From the NCBI GenBank assembly GCA_947044365.1, contig OX345637.1, forward strand, positions 5,938,501-6,002,500: DNA of 64,000 nucleotides, written 5' to 3'. The DNA is from Petrosia ficiformis (Eukaryota > Porifera > Demospongiae > Haplosclerida > Petrosiidae). This document shows positions 45,491-56,107 of the stretch, in pieces (within the stretch, counting starts at the first letter, position 1; each line of letters opens with the position of its first letter). The translations under genes and the position numbers were made by a program. The notes beneath the pieces are model-generated. The model was given only the letters and a program-made list of their open reading frames with translations, was not told where the DNA came from and made no database searches.

Positions 45491-45845
45491 TGCCCTTACA
45501 AAGTTATAACACATCTGATTGCATGAAGATTGATGGATACTGTGTGAATATCATTAGTATCATTTCAATACTAATTTAATCTACTCGGCCATGTATGGGT
45601 ATAAGGTATAATTAATAACGCATTGTCTATAATTTATTGCCAAAAATAAAATAATAATAATAATTATTAATTAATTAATTAAATGAATTAAATAATTAAA
45701 ATGGGTGATAGAGCTGTGTACATACATCTCATTGGTCAATTACTCACGCGATCATACCTCCGTTGCACGTTGATATATAAAGAGGTGTACGTCATTTGGA
45801 ATAACCATGCGTCGTATTGAAAGAGTCAGAAAGACTGAAAGTTTG

Positions 45846-46203
45846 AAACCCGTCTGTTTTTCTGAAGATTTTGGTTTTTGGTTTTTGGTTAGTTTCTTGT
45901 GTGTTATAGTTACTGTATAGAATCCTCCGTTTTCCGATTGTCTTATGCATGCGTATCATAATTTTTATTCTCTCTCTCTCTCTCTCTCTCTCCCTCTCTC
46001 TCTCCCTCTCTCTCTCTCTCTCTCCCTTTATTAAGGAAGCGTTTCTCATCTACTTAACTCAACCTCAGTGAGTAGTTCATTTAGTCTCTTTTTCTGAAGA
46101 TTTTGGTTTTTGGTTTGTTTCTTGTGTGTTATAATTACTGTATAGAATCCTCCGTTTTCCGATTGTCTTATGCATGCGTATCATAATTTTTATTCTCTCT
46201 CTC

Positions 46204-46245
<42 letters not shown>

Positions 46246-46419
46246 TTTATTAAGGAAGCGTTTCTCATCTACTTAACTCAACCTCAGTGAGTAGTTCATT
46301 TAGTCTCTTTTTCTGAAGATTTTGGTTTTTGGTTTTTGGTTAGTTTCTTGTGTGTTATAATTACTGTATAGAATCCTCCGTTTTCCGATTGTCTTATGCA
46401 TGCGTATCATAATTTTTAT

Positions 46420-46462
<43 letters not shown>

Positions 46463-47762
46463 CTCCCTCCCTCTGTAGGAGTTAAGGAAGTGTTTCTCAT
46501 CTACTTACCTCAAACTCAGTGAGTAGTTCATTTAGTCTCTTTTTCTGAAGATTTTGGTTTTTGGTTAGTTTCTTGTGTGTTGTAGTTACTGTATAGAATC
46601 TTCCGTTTTCCGATTGTCTTATGCATGCGTATCATAATTTTTATTCTCTCTCCCTCTCTCTCCCTCTCTCACTCTCTCTCTCTCTCTCTCTCTCCCTTTA
46701 TTAAGGAAGCGTTTCTCATCTACTTAACTCAACCTCAGTGAGTAGTTCATTTAGTCTCTTTTTCTGAAGATTTTGGTTTTTGGTTAGTTTCTTGTGTGTT
46801 ATAGTTACTGTATAGAATCCTCCGTTTTCCGATTGTCTTATGCATGCGTATCATAATTTTTATTCTCTCTCTCTCTCTCTCCCTCTCTCTCTCTCTCCCT
46901 TTATTAAGGAAGCGTTTCTCATCTACATGTACTTACCTCAACCTCAGTGAGTAGTTCATTTAGTCTCTTTTTCTGAAGGTTTTGGTTTTTGGTTTTTGGT
47001 TTTTGGTTAGTTTCTTGTGTGTTGTAGTTACTGTATAGAATCTTCCGTTTTCCGATTGTCTTATGCATGCGTATCATAATTTTTATTCTCTCTCCCTCTC
47101 TCACTCTCTCTCACTCTCTCTCACTTTCTCTCTCTCTCTCTCTCCCTTTATTAAGGAAGCGTTTCTCATCTACTTAACTCAACCTCAGTGAGTAGTTCAT
47201 TAAGTCTCTTTTTCTGAAGATTTTGGTTTTTGGTTAGTTTCTTGTGTGTTGTAGTTACTGTATAGAATCTTCCGTTTTCCGATTGTCTTATGCATGCGTA
47301 TCATAATTTCTATTCTCTCTCCCGCTCTCACTCTCTCTCTCTCTCTCTCTCCCTTTATTAAGGAAGCGTTTCTCATTTACTTACCTCAACCTCAGTGAGT
47401 AGTTCATTTAGTCTCTTTTTCTGAAGATTTTGGTTTTTGGTTAGTTTCTTGTGTGTTGTAGTTACTGTATAGAATCTTCCGTTTTCCGATTGTCTTATGC
47501 ATGCGTATCATAATTTTTATTCTCTCTCCCTCTCTCACTCTCTCTCTCTCTCTCTCTCTCCCTCTCTCTCTCACTTTCTCTCTCTCCCTTTATTAAGGAA
47601 GCGTTTCTCATCTACTTACCTCAACCTCAGTGAGTAGTTCATTTAGTCTCTTTTTCTGAAGATTTTGGTTTTTGGTTTTTGGTTTGTTTCTTGTGTGTTA
47701 TAATTACTGTATAGAATCCTCTGTTTTCCGATTGTCTTATGCATGCGTATCATAATTTTTAT

Positions 47763-47805
<43 letters not shown>

Positions 47806-48860
47806 CTCCCTCCCTCTGTAGGAGTTAAGGAAGTGTTTCTCATCTACTTACCTCAAACTCAGTGAGTAGTTCATTTAGTCTCTTTTTCTGAAGATTTTGG
47901 TTTTTGGTTAGTTTCTTGTGTGTTGTAGTTACTGTATAGAATCTTCCGTTTTCCGATTGTCTTATGCATGCGTATCATAATTTTTATTCTCTCTCCCTCT
48001 CTCTCCCTCTCTCACTCTCTCTCTCTCTCTCTCTCTCCCTTTATTAAGGAAGCGTTTCTCATCTACTTAACTCAACCTCAGTGAGTAGTTCATTTAGTCT
48101 CTTTTTCTGAAGATTTTGGTTTTTGGTTAGTTTCTTGTGTGTTATAGTTACTGTATAGAATCCTCCGTTTTCCGATTGTCTTATGCATGCGTATCATAAT
48201 TTTTATTCTCTCTCTCTCTCTCTCCCTCTCTCTCTCTCTCCCTTTATTAAGGAAGCGTTTCTCATCTACATGTACTTACCTCAACCTCAGTGAGTAGTTC
48301 ATTTAGTCTCTTTTTCTGAAGGTTTTGGTTTTTGGTTTTTGGTTTTTGGTTAGTTTCTTGTGTGTTGTAGTTACTGTATAGAATCTTCCGTTTTCCGATT
48401 GTCTTATGCATGCGTATCATAATTTTTATTCTCTCTCCCTCTCTCACTCTCTCTCACTCTCTCTCACTTTCTCTCTCTCTCTCTCTCCCTTTATTAAGGA
48501 AGCGTTTCTCATCTACTTAACTCAACCTCAGTGAGTAGTTCATTAAGTCTCTTTTTCTGAAGATTTTGGTTTTTGGTTAGTTTCTTGTGTGTTGTAGTTA
48601 CTGTATAGAATCTTCCGTTTTCCGATTGTCTTATGCATGCGTATCATAATTTCTATTCTCTCTCCCGCTCTCACTCTCTCTCTCTCTCTCTCTCCCTTTA
48701 TTAAGGAAGCGTTTCTCATTTACTTACCTCAACCTCAGTGAGTAGTTCATTTAGTCTCTTTTTCTGAAGATTTTGGTTTTTGGTTAGTTTCTTGTGTGTT
48801 ATAGTTACTGTATAGAATCCTCCGTTTTCCGATTATCTTATGCATGCGTATCATAATTTT

Positions 48861-48905
<45 letters not shown>

Positions 48906-49100
48906 TCTCTCTCACTTTCTCTCTCTCCCTTTATTAAGGAAGCGTTTCTCATCTACTTACCTCAACCTCAGTGAGTAGTTCATTTAGTCTCTTTTTCTGA
49001 AGATTTTGGTTTTTGGTTTTTGGTTTGTTTCTTGTGTGTTATAATTACTGTATAGAATCCTCTGTTTTCCGATTGTCTTATGCATGCGTATCATAATTTT

Positions 49101-49174
<74 letters not shown>

Positions 49175-49546
49175 TTATTAAGGAAGTGTTTCTCATCTAC
49201 TTACCTCAACCTCAGTGAGTAGTTCATTTAGTCTCTTTTTCTGAAGATTTTGGTTTTTGGTTAGTTTCTTGTGTGTTGTAGTTACTGTATAGAATCTTCC
49301 GTTTTCCGATTGTCTTATGCATGCGTATCATAATTTTTATTCTCTCTCCCTCTTTCACTCTCTCTCTCTCTCTCTCTCTCCCTTTATTAAGGAAGCGTTT
49401 CTCATCTACTTACCTCAACCTCAGTGAGTAGTTCATTTAGTCTCTTTTTCTGAAGATTTTAGTTTTTGGTTAGTTTCTTGTGTGTTGTAGTTACTGTATA
49501 GAATCTTCCGTTTTCCGATTGTCTTATGCATGCGTATCATAATTTT

Positions 49547-49608
<62 letters not shown>

Positions 49609-50420
49609 ACCTCCCTCTGTAGGAGTTAAGGAAGTGTTTCTCATCTACTTACCTCAAACTCAGTGAGTAGTTCATTTAGTCTCTTTTTCTGAAGATTTTG
49701 GTTTTTGGTTAGTTTCTTGTGTGTTGTAGTTACTGTATAGAATCTTCCGTTTTCCGACTGTCCTATGCATGCGTATCATAATTTTTATTCTCTCTCTCAT
49801 TCTCTCCCTCTCTCACTCTCTCTCTCTCTCTCCCTTTATTAAGGAAGCGTTTCTCATCTACTTAACTCAACCTCAGTGAGTAGTTCATTAAGTCTCTTTT
49901 TCTGAAGATTTTGGTTTTTGGTTAGTTTCTTGTGTGTTGTAGTTACTGTATAGAATCTTCCGTTTTCCGATTGTCTTATGCATGCGTATCATAATTTTTA
50001 TTCTCTCTCCCTCTCTCACTCTCTCTCTCTCTCTCTCTCTCCCTTTATTAAGGAAGCGTTTCTCATCTACTTACCTCAACCTCAGTGAGTAGTTCATTTA
50101 GTCTCTTTTTCTGAAGATTTTGGTTTTCGGTTAGTTTCTTGTGTGTTATAGTTACTGTATAGAATCCTCCGTTTTCCGATTATCTTATGCATGCGTATCA
50201 TAATTTTTATTCTCTCTCTCTCTCTCTTCCTCTCTCTCTCCCTCTCTCTCTCTCCCTTTATTAAGGAAGCGTTTCTCATCTACTTACCTCAACCTCAGTG
50301 AGTAGTTCATTTAGTCTCTTTTTCTGAAGATTTTGGTTTTTGGTTAGTTTCTTGTGTGTTATAGTTATTGTATAGAATCCTCCGTTTTCCGATTGTCTTA
50401 TGCATGCGTATCATAATTTT

Positions 50421-50461
<41 letters not shown>

Positions 50462-50645
50462 CCTCCCTCCCTCCCTCTGTAGGAGTTAAGGAAGTGTTTC
50501 TCATCTACTTACCTCAACCTCAGTGAGTAGTTCATTTAGTCTCTTTTTCTGAAGATTTTGGTTTTTGGTTAGTTTCTTGTGTGTTATAATTACTGTATAG
50601 AATCCTCCGTTTTCCGATTGTCTTATGCATGCGTATCATAATTTT

Positions 50646-50716
<71 letters not shown>
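45846..50716. repeat. satellite array, about 22 monomers of 205-240 bp
   Basis: Each monomer has gtagttcatttagtctcttt, ctgaagattttggtttttgg, cgttttccgattgtcttatg and catgcgtatcataattttta, then a variable (CT)n tract and ccctttattaaggaagcg. Monomer starts are at about 46071, 46290, 46522, 46741, 46950, 47191, 47398, 47633, 47864, 48084, 48293, 48534, 48741, 48976, 49218, 49427, 49666, 49879, 50088, 50301 and 50526. Length variation comes from the CT tract and a ggtttttggttttt expansion. The short minus-strand Arg/Glu-rich frames in each monomer are by-products. The array lies in the putative intron between gene B exons at 45251 and 50822. Confidence 0.95.
46290..48975. repeat. higher-order repeat, 1,343-bp period (6 monomers)
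   Basis: Six-monomer blocks 46290-47632 and 47633-48975 correspond at a constant offset of 1,343 bp. Both include the diagnostic variants ccctccctccctctgtagg and tctacatgtacttacct. The monomer at 48976 starts like the second block, so a third partial copy may follow. Confidence 0.88.
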
Positions 50717-50720
<4 letters not shown>

Positions 50721-50821
50721 ATTCTAGTGATGTTGTGAATGTTAAAGTTATATTATAGTTATAGTAGATTTGCCTTTGCTTCTAGTTCTGTGTAGTATTT
50801 ATCTCTCTGTTCTTACTATAG

Positions 50822-50979
50822 AAAATAGCAACAGGTAAACCAATCGAAGAACCAATCAAAGAACCAATCGAAGAACCAATTGGTTAGTAACAAAATAATA
50901 TATATATATATATATATACATAATTATACTGATTGATTATGTCACCCATAATTAAAATTGCAGGTGGTATATAAAAAAA

Positions 50980-51033
<54 letters not shown>

Positions 51034-53064
51034 TAACAATCAGAGTCAGAAATAACAGGCGGCCATCGGCCATTTTCCGCGCATGTCAGGACAATGACCG
51101 AGCAAATTACTGCATGCAAGGACTTTATGATTGAGTATAATTGTTAGCCCCACTCATAATATCATCATGCGAATTTGTCTACATACTCACCAGTCTTTAT
51201 GCTAACGAGGCAAGATTCAAGCTTTCCTAACATCTATGAAGCCCAGGAGGCCGAGAATACTCGAGCGTTTTTTGTGGTCATGCCCATCTTTGTCAAGACG
51301 TTCGTTTTGCTATTAAACAACTGTTACTGCAGGCGAAGTTGGACAAAGCCTTAACCCTCTGGAAAGTCAACTTTGTTTAGATCTGAATTCTTCTGAGAAA
51401 ATCCAGCAGTAAACTAAAATCTGGCCATTTGGTTTGTTAACCACGCCCACATTAATTAAACGCAGCAATATAATTATAGTATAATTATGGTACTGTTGAT
51501 TTCTTCAGTTCTGCACTGTGTAGTCGAAGTTTTCTGCCATATTGCTGACCACTAATGTGCTGACTAAGCATTGACATGCACACAATCTCACGCTTTTACA
51601 CACGCTCTGTTTGAATGGAAGGGAAATCAACAGTACGATCAGTTTCATAGACAACAGTTTCATTTTAAAGTCATATACTGTATGTTAACTTGTACCTGTA
51701 AGTGCTGTATATGTCAAACACTTCTCTCATTCATAAATAATTTTAAGGTGAGTTCTTTACAATGACATCCAATTTTAAAAAATGACCAGTCAAATTGTGG
51801 TCACAAGTTGTCCAGACAATATTAATCTGTTATTTCTGACTCTGAACAATCCCCCCCCCCAAAAAAAAAACTACAGAATCCTCAGTATATCAACCTACAG
51901 GTGTATATATTCACCACTTTATATATACCATGAAACTTGAAATGATACTGAGTCAAGGTCACTGTCCTTGTATGTTAATGTTAATTGTACAGCCCTGCAT
52001 ATTCTTAAATACCATGCCTTTCATCAATTCATCTCCACCTCGTAAAACAAAATTTAGTCCGTTATAAAAAAAACAAACTATTCAATAACGCAGAGGGGGA
52101 ATGGGTTCCCATTTCACTTTTCTCCCAGAGAAGAGACTCTTCCGTGGCTGTAATAATTTCTGATTGCTGCCTCACTGCTCTGATACCCTTGCTGTGCAGT
52201 TCATGAAACAAGTGCTCCAGGACCACATGTACTGGGGTCACTTATTCGAACATGATTGTCAGGAAGACGACTTTCATTTAAAAAACACTGCAACCACCCC
52301 AAAATTTGTGTGATACTATTAGGTGTATAGAAATCAAATCAGTGTATATTTGGTGAATACACTTCAAAGCTATGGTTTATATATTACATATTATATATTG
52401 GGGCTAGGATGATTGATACACCTCGAAGCCATGGTATATATTATATATATATATATTAATCAATGAATACACTAGTAGTCAAGAATCATTTCTTTGTGCC
52501 TAGACATTGTTTGAAATTCATTTTATTTCTCTTTTAGTCAAAAAATCCAAACTCACTATGGAATTAGAATCGGATTATGAATCGGAAGATCCTGGCATTG
52601 TTATTCTTTTTGCCAGTGAGGCTGATATCCACAACGTACTCGGTTTTCGATCAGTGGCTAATATTCAGCCAGCATTACAGCGAGGTAAGAAAGTATATAT
52701 ATATTTACTCCATTAATACGACTAACAATTGCATGTAGCTTATAATTGTTGTGTATATGTAGGTGCAACTCCTGCTATCTCCAAGGTCAACCTGGTGAAC
52801 TGGTTAGATGCCTTGGCAATTGCAGAAGCCGGAGGAAGGCATTGCTTAGTATTTAACAGTCGAAATCAACTGAAAATTGATGGGTTGTACCAGAAAATGA
52901 AGCAGCATCAGCATTCAAGCTTTGAAAGCAAACTGCTGGTGTTAGCTGATTGGAGTTTCGAGTGTAATCAAAATAATGTCTCGGCTGGGATGTACGTTAG
53001 TATAGAACCGGGTGGAACGGGCACCATTTCTTTAATCCATAAAGTTATCGGGCCATTCCGATAG
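50822..53064 (+). CDS. gene B, 3' exons with an unrecognised conserved-looking C-terminal domain
   Basis: Three exons join in phase: 50822-50882 (KIATGKPIEEPIKEPIEEPI, a four-residue repeat), 52538-52684 and 52763-53064. Borders are ctatag/gttagt, tttag/gtaag and tgtag/stop. The split codons G+TC and G+GT complete correctly. The 52.5 kb exon reads MELESDYESEDPGIVILFAS and FRSVANIQPALQRG. The last reads NLVNWLDALAIAEAGGRHCL, FESKLLVLADWSFECNQN and ending ISLIHKVIGPFR before the stop. Composition and phase support a real gene. I do not recognise the domain; it has no signal peptide or membrane segment. Confidence 0.7.
50900..51031. repeat. two (TA)n microsatellites
   Basis: TA runs at about 50,900-50,918 and 50,983-51,031, the second directly next to a MITE insertion. 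Confidence 0.9.
51041..51844. mobile_element. non-autonomous DNA transposon, 804 bp
   Basis: 18-bp perfect terminal inverted repeats cagagtcagaaataacag / ctgttatttctgactctg, with aacaat on both sides (51035-51040 and 51845-51850) as apparent target duplication. The first ~95 bp also occur alone at 16,346-16,440. It lies in the intron between 50882 and 52538 of gene B. No transposase is seen. Confidence 0.8.
51851..52537. other. intron sequence of gene B, no feature
   Basis: Starts with a C-run/A-run. A partial copy of the 36.9 kb foldback (atacacctcgaagccatgg) lies near 52,417. Confidence 0.4.
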
Positions 53065-53071
53065 TTTTTTT

Positions 53072-53187
53072 TGGCTCTGCTACTTCGTTTGGTTGTGAAA
53101 TTAATTATCTTTTTAAATTTTGTGCTATTTGGCTCTGCTACTTCGTTTGGTTGTGAAATTAATTATCTTTTTAAATTTTGTGCTACT
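53072..53187 (+). repeat. 58-bp tandem duplication in the likely 3' UTR of gene B
   Basis: ggctctgctacttcgtttgg through aaattttgtgctat occurs twice directly after the stop codon. A third, shorter ttttgtgctactttc and an aataaa-like signal (ataaaataaa, about 53,211) follow. Confidence 0.8.
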
Positions 53188-53693
53188 TTCATTCTCTTTT
53201 AAATTTTTATATAAAATAAATTTTGTGCTACTTTCTGATAAAATTGTCAGTCTTTTTTTGTTGTAAAATTTAAAAAATGAAATATTAAGAAAAATAATTT
53301 TTTTGTGAACTAACTGCAAAAGACAGCTGTTTTGTTTCACTCATAAAAGAATAATCAAAATTGTTATTGCAAAGAGGAAGTCACACTACTGTAAGAACTC
53401 CCTTTTTGCCAAACAAGTCCACTCGACTTTAAATTGTTGCTTGCACATTTCCATTTTCAATCGGATATTAGCCAATGAATAACTCGGGAGTATGATTTTA
53501 TGCAGTAAAATCCCTGTATTAGGAGCTCATACAGGTGTAACAAATTTAGACTTGTGGTTTACATAATCCTGAGTAGAGTACAATTGGTATCCTTTTGACT
53601 TACTGTGGGGAGAAATAACTATGTTAGTCTGAGCCATTCCCATTGGATGTATAATAAATTCATAATAGTCTAACTAAACAAGATATAATTATT

Positions 53694-53935
53694 GAGAAAA
53701 AAGGTATTCCATCATTGCTGGTGGTACTAGTGTCTCTACCTTTCTAAGTACCTGAAAACTGGAGCCTGAATAGGTCTTAGTGCACAGAAGGTTCTAAATA
53801 GTGACTTTCTCATGCCTGAAACTCAATAACTTATTACTTAACTTGCTAAAGATTCTTTTTACTGTTTCTCTGCTATAAGAAGAGTTTAGTATTAGCTGCA
53901 GTTTTATATTCATAGGGATGGCCCTGCATTTAAAA
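53694..53935. mobile_element. MITE family 1, variant copy
   Basis: gagaaaaaaggtattccatc and tggtactagtgtctctacct match the interior of the copy at 19.65 kb; the right end is a worn catagggatggccctgc. The middle is partly deleted. Confidence 0.55.
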
Positions 53936-54349
53936 AAACAATAATGTCTCATGAATATAATTATGTGGTTCACTTAGAATAGGGTTCAAGGGGGTTAGGA
54001 AGCAACTCTTTGATTGCAAGCTTGCATATTTGCCACAAATAGTGGGATAAATAATCACATGACTGACTGTCTGAGTCAGCACAAACCAGTCAATGATTCT
54101 CAAGTTAGGGTGTAATTGCAGTTCCATGTGACACAGATAAACTTAATATAGGATACATGTAATTAGCTTTTCATCAAACTGTTTATTTCCTAAAGATTCA
54201 CACACACACAAGGTTTAATTTTCTTGAACTAACAAACACCCACCCATTCCTCACGTAAGTGGCCACAAACATACATGTGTATAATTATATATATATATAT
54301 ATATATAAACATACATCAAACCCATGGGGAAGCAATCATAATTTTATTA

Positions 54350-54925
54350 TAGCAGTATATCAAATAAATTATTTTATGGCCCATTTAGTTAGTTTATATT
54401 ATTACATGATGCATTGGTAAACAGGACTATATAGGCATTTTCAGATACATGTACATGTATGTAGAGAGGGAAGGGTTGCAATTCCACCAAGATGTCTTTA
54501 ATTCCGCTAAACTATCCGTGTCAAGTGGTACAATGACACCAAAGCATACATGTATATCTAAGTTGAGATTTAGAATTTTGACCAATAAAGTTTGACCACA
54601 CCCAATTTGCTAATCAATTGTCCTCACCCATATGCATTTTGCTAACCTGGGTATGTATGGTCCTATTGAGGGCCAGGGACGGGGAATACACAAGTTACCA
54701 GATTAATCAAATAATGGAATGTATGGATGAATGAACGGATATATATATATATATGTACATGTATGTATATATATATATGTATGTACGTGTATGTATGTAT
54801 ATGTATGTATATTATATAGTATGCTAACAGGTCCTACATAACATTCACTCCACCCCCATTGTTTATTTATTTATTATTCATTTTTACATGCAGTATAATT
54901 ATAATAATTATGTTTATAATAATGA
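54350..54925 (+). repeat. segmental duplication, uninterrupted copy
   Basis: From atcaaataaattattttatg through aagggttgca and ccaggga to cattcactccacccccattg. The same order appears at 60,745-61,160 and resumes at 62,335-62,475, interrupted there by an inserted element. Confidence 0.8.
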
Positions 54926-54968
54926 TGAGTAAATGAAGTCCACAGAAAAACAGATACTCTTTTTCTAG

Positions 54969-55028
54969 GAAACAACATGACCGTAGCTGAACCAGAACCA
55001 CTGACTATTCAATCAGACCAAGCTTTGG
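54969..55028 (+). CDS. isolated candidate exon
   Basis: Between the acceptor ttctag and the donor gtaaag the frame reads NNMTVAEPEPLTIQSDQAL with no stop. The ATG at 54977 could be a start. No in-phase partner exon is found downstream, so the call is weak. Confidence 0.3.
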
Positions 55029-55214
55029 GTAAAGTGGAAATTTACATAGGCAAGCATAAACAAGCTCATATAGCACAGTATTGAAGTTGATATTTGCCAC
55101 TTCTCTCTCTGGGCCACTGACAGCATTACCTCTTTGATTAATGTATATTCCCAATGGTGAACACACTACATTATATGGGCCCATACACAAAAAACTTCTG
55201 AATCTATTTGTAGA

Positions 55215-55896
55215 CAGACATGGGGCAAGCACTTAGTAAAGTGCTTGAAGCACAATTTCAAGCACTTTCAAATTAAGGGCTTGAAGCACAAACACAAGCA
55301 CTTTTTGACCAAATATATACTCCTAGCTTCAGAGGATGACAGTTTCTGAAGAAAACAATGTGACAGAAAATATATCATAAAATCAACTGATGTGAATTTT
55401 TATAAATTTTAGTACTCAATTACTGCTACTAGACTAGTCTACATAGTGTACTACTAGTACTGTATGTATACCATGTGGTTCATTCAGTTAGTTGAAACTT
55501 TAGTAGATCCAGATATGGTCTCATCTGTTTACATATGGCCTTAAAAGATGCCTTCCACAGACTGAGGGTTATTAAAACAGTAGGTAGCTTTTTTTTCTCA
55601 GCCATTTTAGCCTAAAAGCAGTCTCAAAGTGTGAAAATAGCAGCTGTCAAAGAAATTATTTCCACATGTGAAATGGCAGCTGAATTAGTGTGAATAGAAC
55701 TGCTGAATTGGTCCTTTGTACAATTTACACTTACTGATTACCAGTATTGATTAAAAATTTATAATATTGTATAAAGCACTTCAAGCCTTTGTGCTATAAT
55801 GTGCTTAAATGCAAGCACAAGCACAATTTAGTCAGTGCTTGTAGCTAAAAATATGCTGAAAGTGCTTTCAAGCACTTTAAGGACTCATGTCGGAAT
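55215..55896. mobile_element. MITE, 682 bp, with ~35-bp imperfect TIRs
   Basis: The left end cagacatggggcaagcactt and the inverted right end share the acatg and aaagtgcttgaa blocks. The 10-mer tatttgtaga flanks both sides (55205-55214 and 55897-55906), an apparent target duplication (8-10 bp, hAT- or Mutator-like). It ends 47 bp from the second hammerhead ribozyme. Confidence 0.7.
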
Positions 55897-55942
55897 TATT
55901 TGTAGATACTGATTTTGTGTACATGTGACATTTTCAGGGCAA

Positions 55943-56011
55943 ACCATGGACAATCAGAACATACATACACTGATCAGATTGTTTCGACCTATTGGGTCTC
56001 ATCAGCATGGT
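55943..56011 (-). ncRNA. type I hammerhead ribozyme, copy 2
   Basis: On the minus strand: stem I 5' strand accatg (56011-56006); ctgatga (56005-55999); stem II gacc-caata-ggtc (55998-55986); gaaa (55985-55982); stem III starting caatc and closing gattg with two T-T mismatches further in; u-c (55950-55949); stem I 3' strand catggt (55948-55943). Cleavage is predicted after GUC, between 55949 and 55948. Compared with copy 1, stem I differs at two base pairs and both strands changed together (actgtg/cacagt versus accatg/catggt). The ~25 nt upstream (tgtgaatttgggatac) and a few bases downstream (tgccct) are also shared. Confidence 0.9.
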
Positions 56012-56107
56012 GTATCCCAAATTCACAATGCAATAATACACTGTTATTTTGGACAGATTGACACTATGTAAATAGAGTAATTACGTACCTCCAGTATAAG
56101 AGATATA

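Noticed and set aside
45792..50504. Many short Arg/Glu-rich minus-strand open frames in the satellite
   Set aside because: They are translations of the CT tract and repeated monomer sequence, each ending at a fixed stop; not genes.
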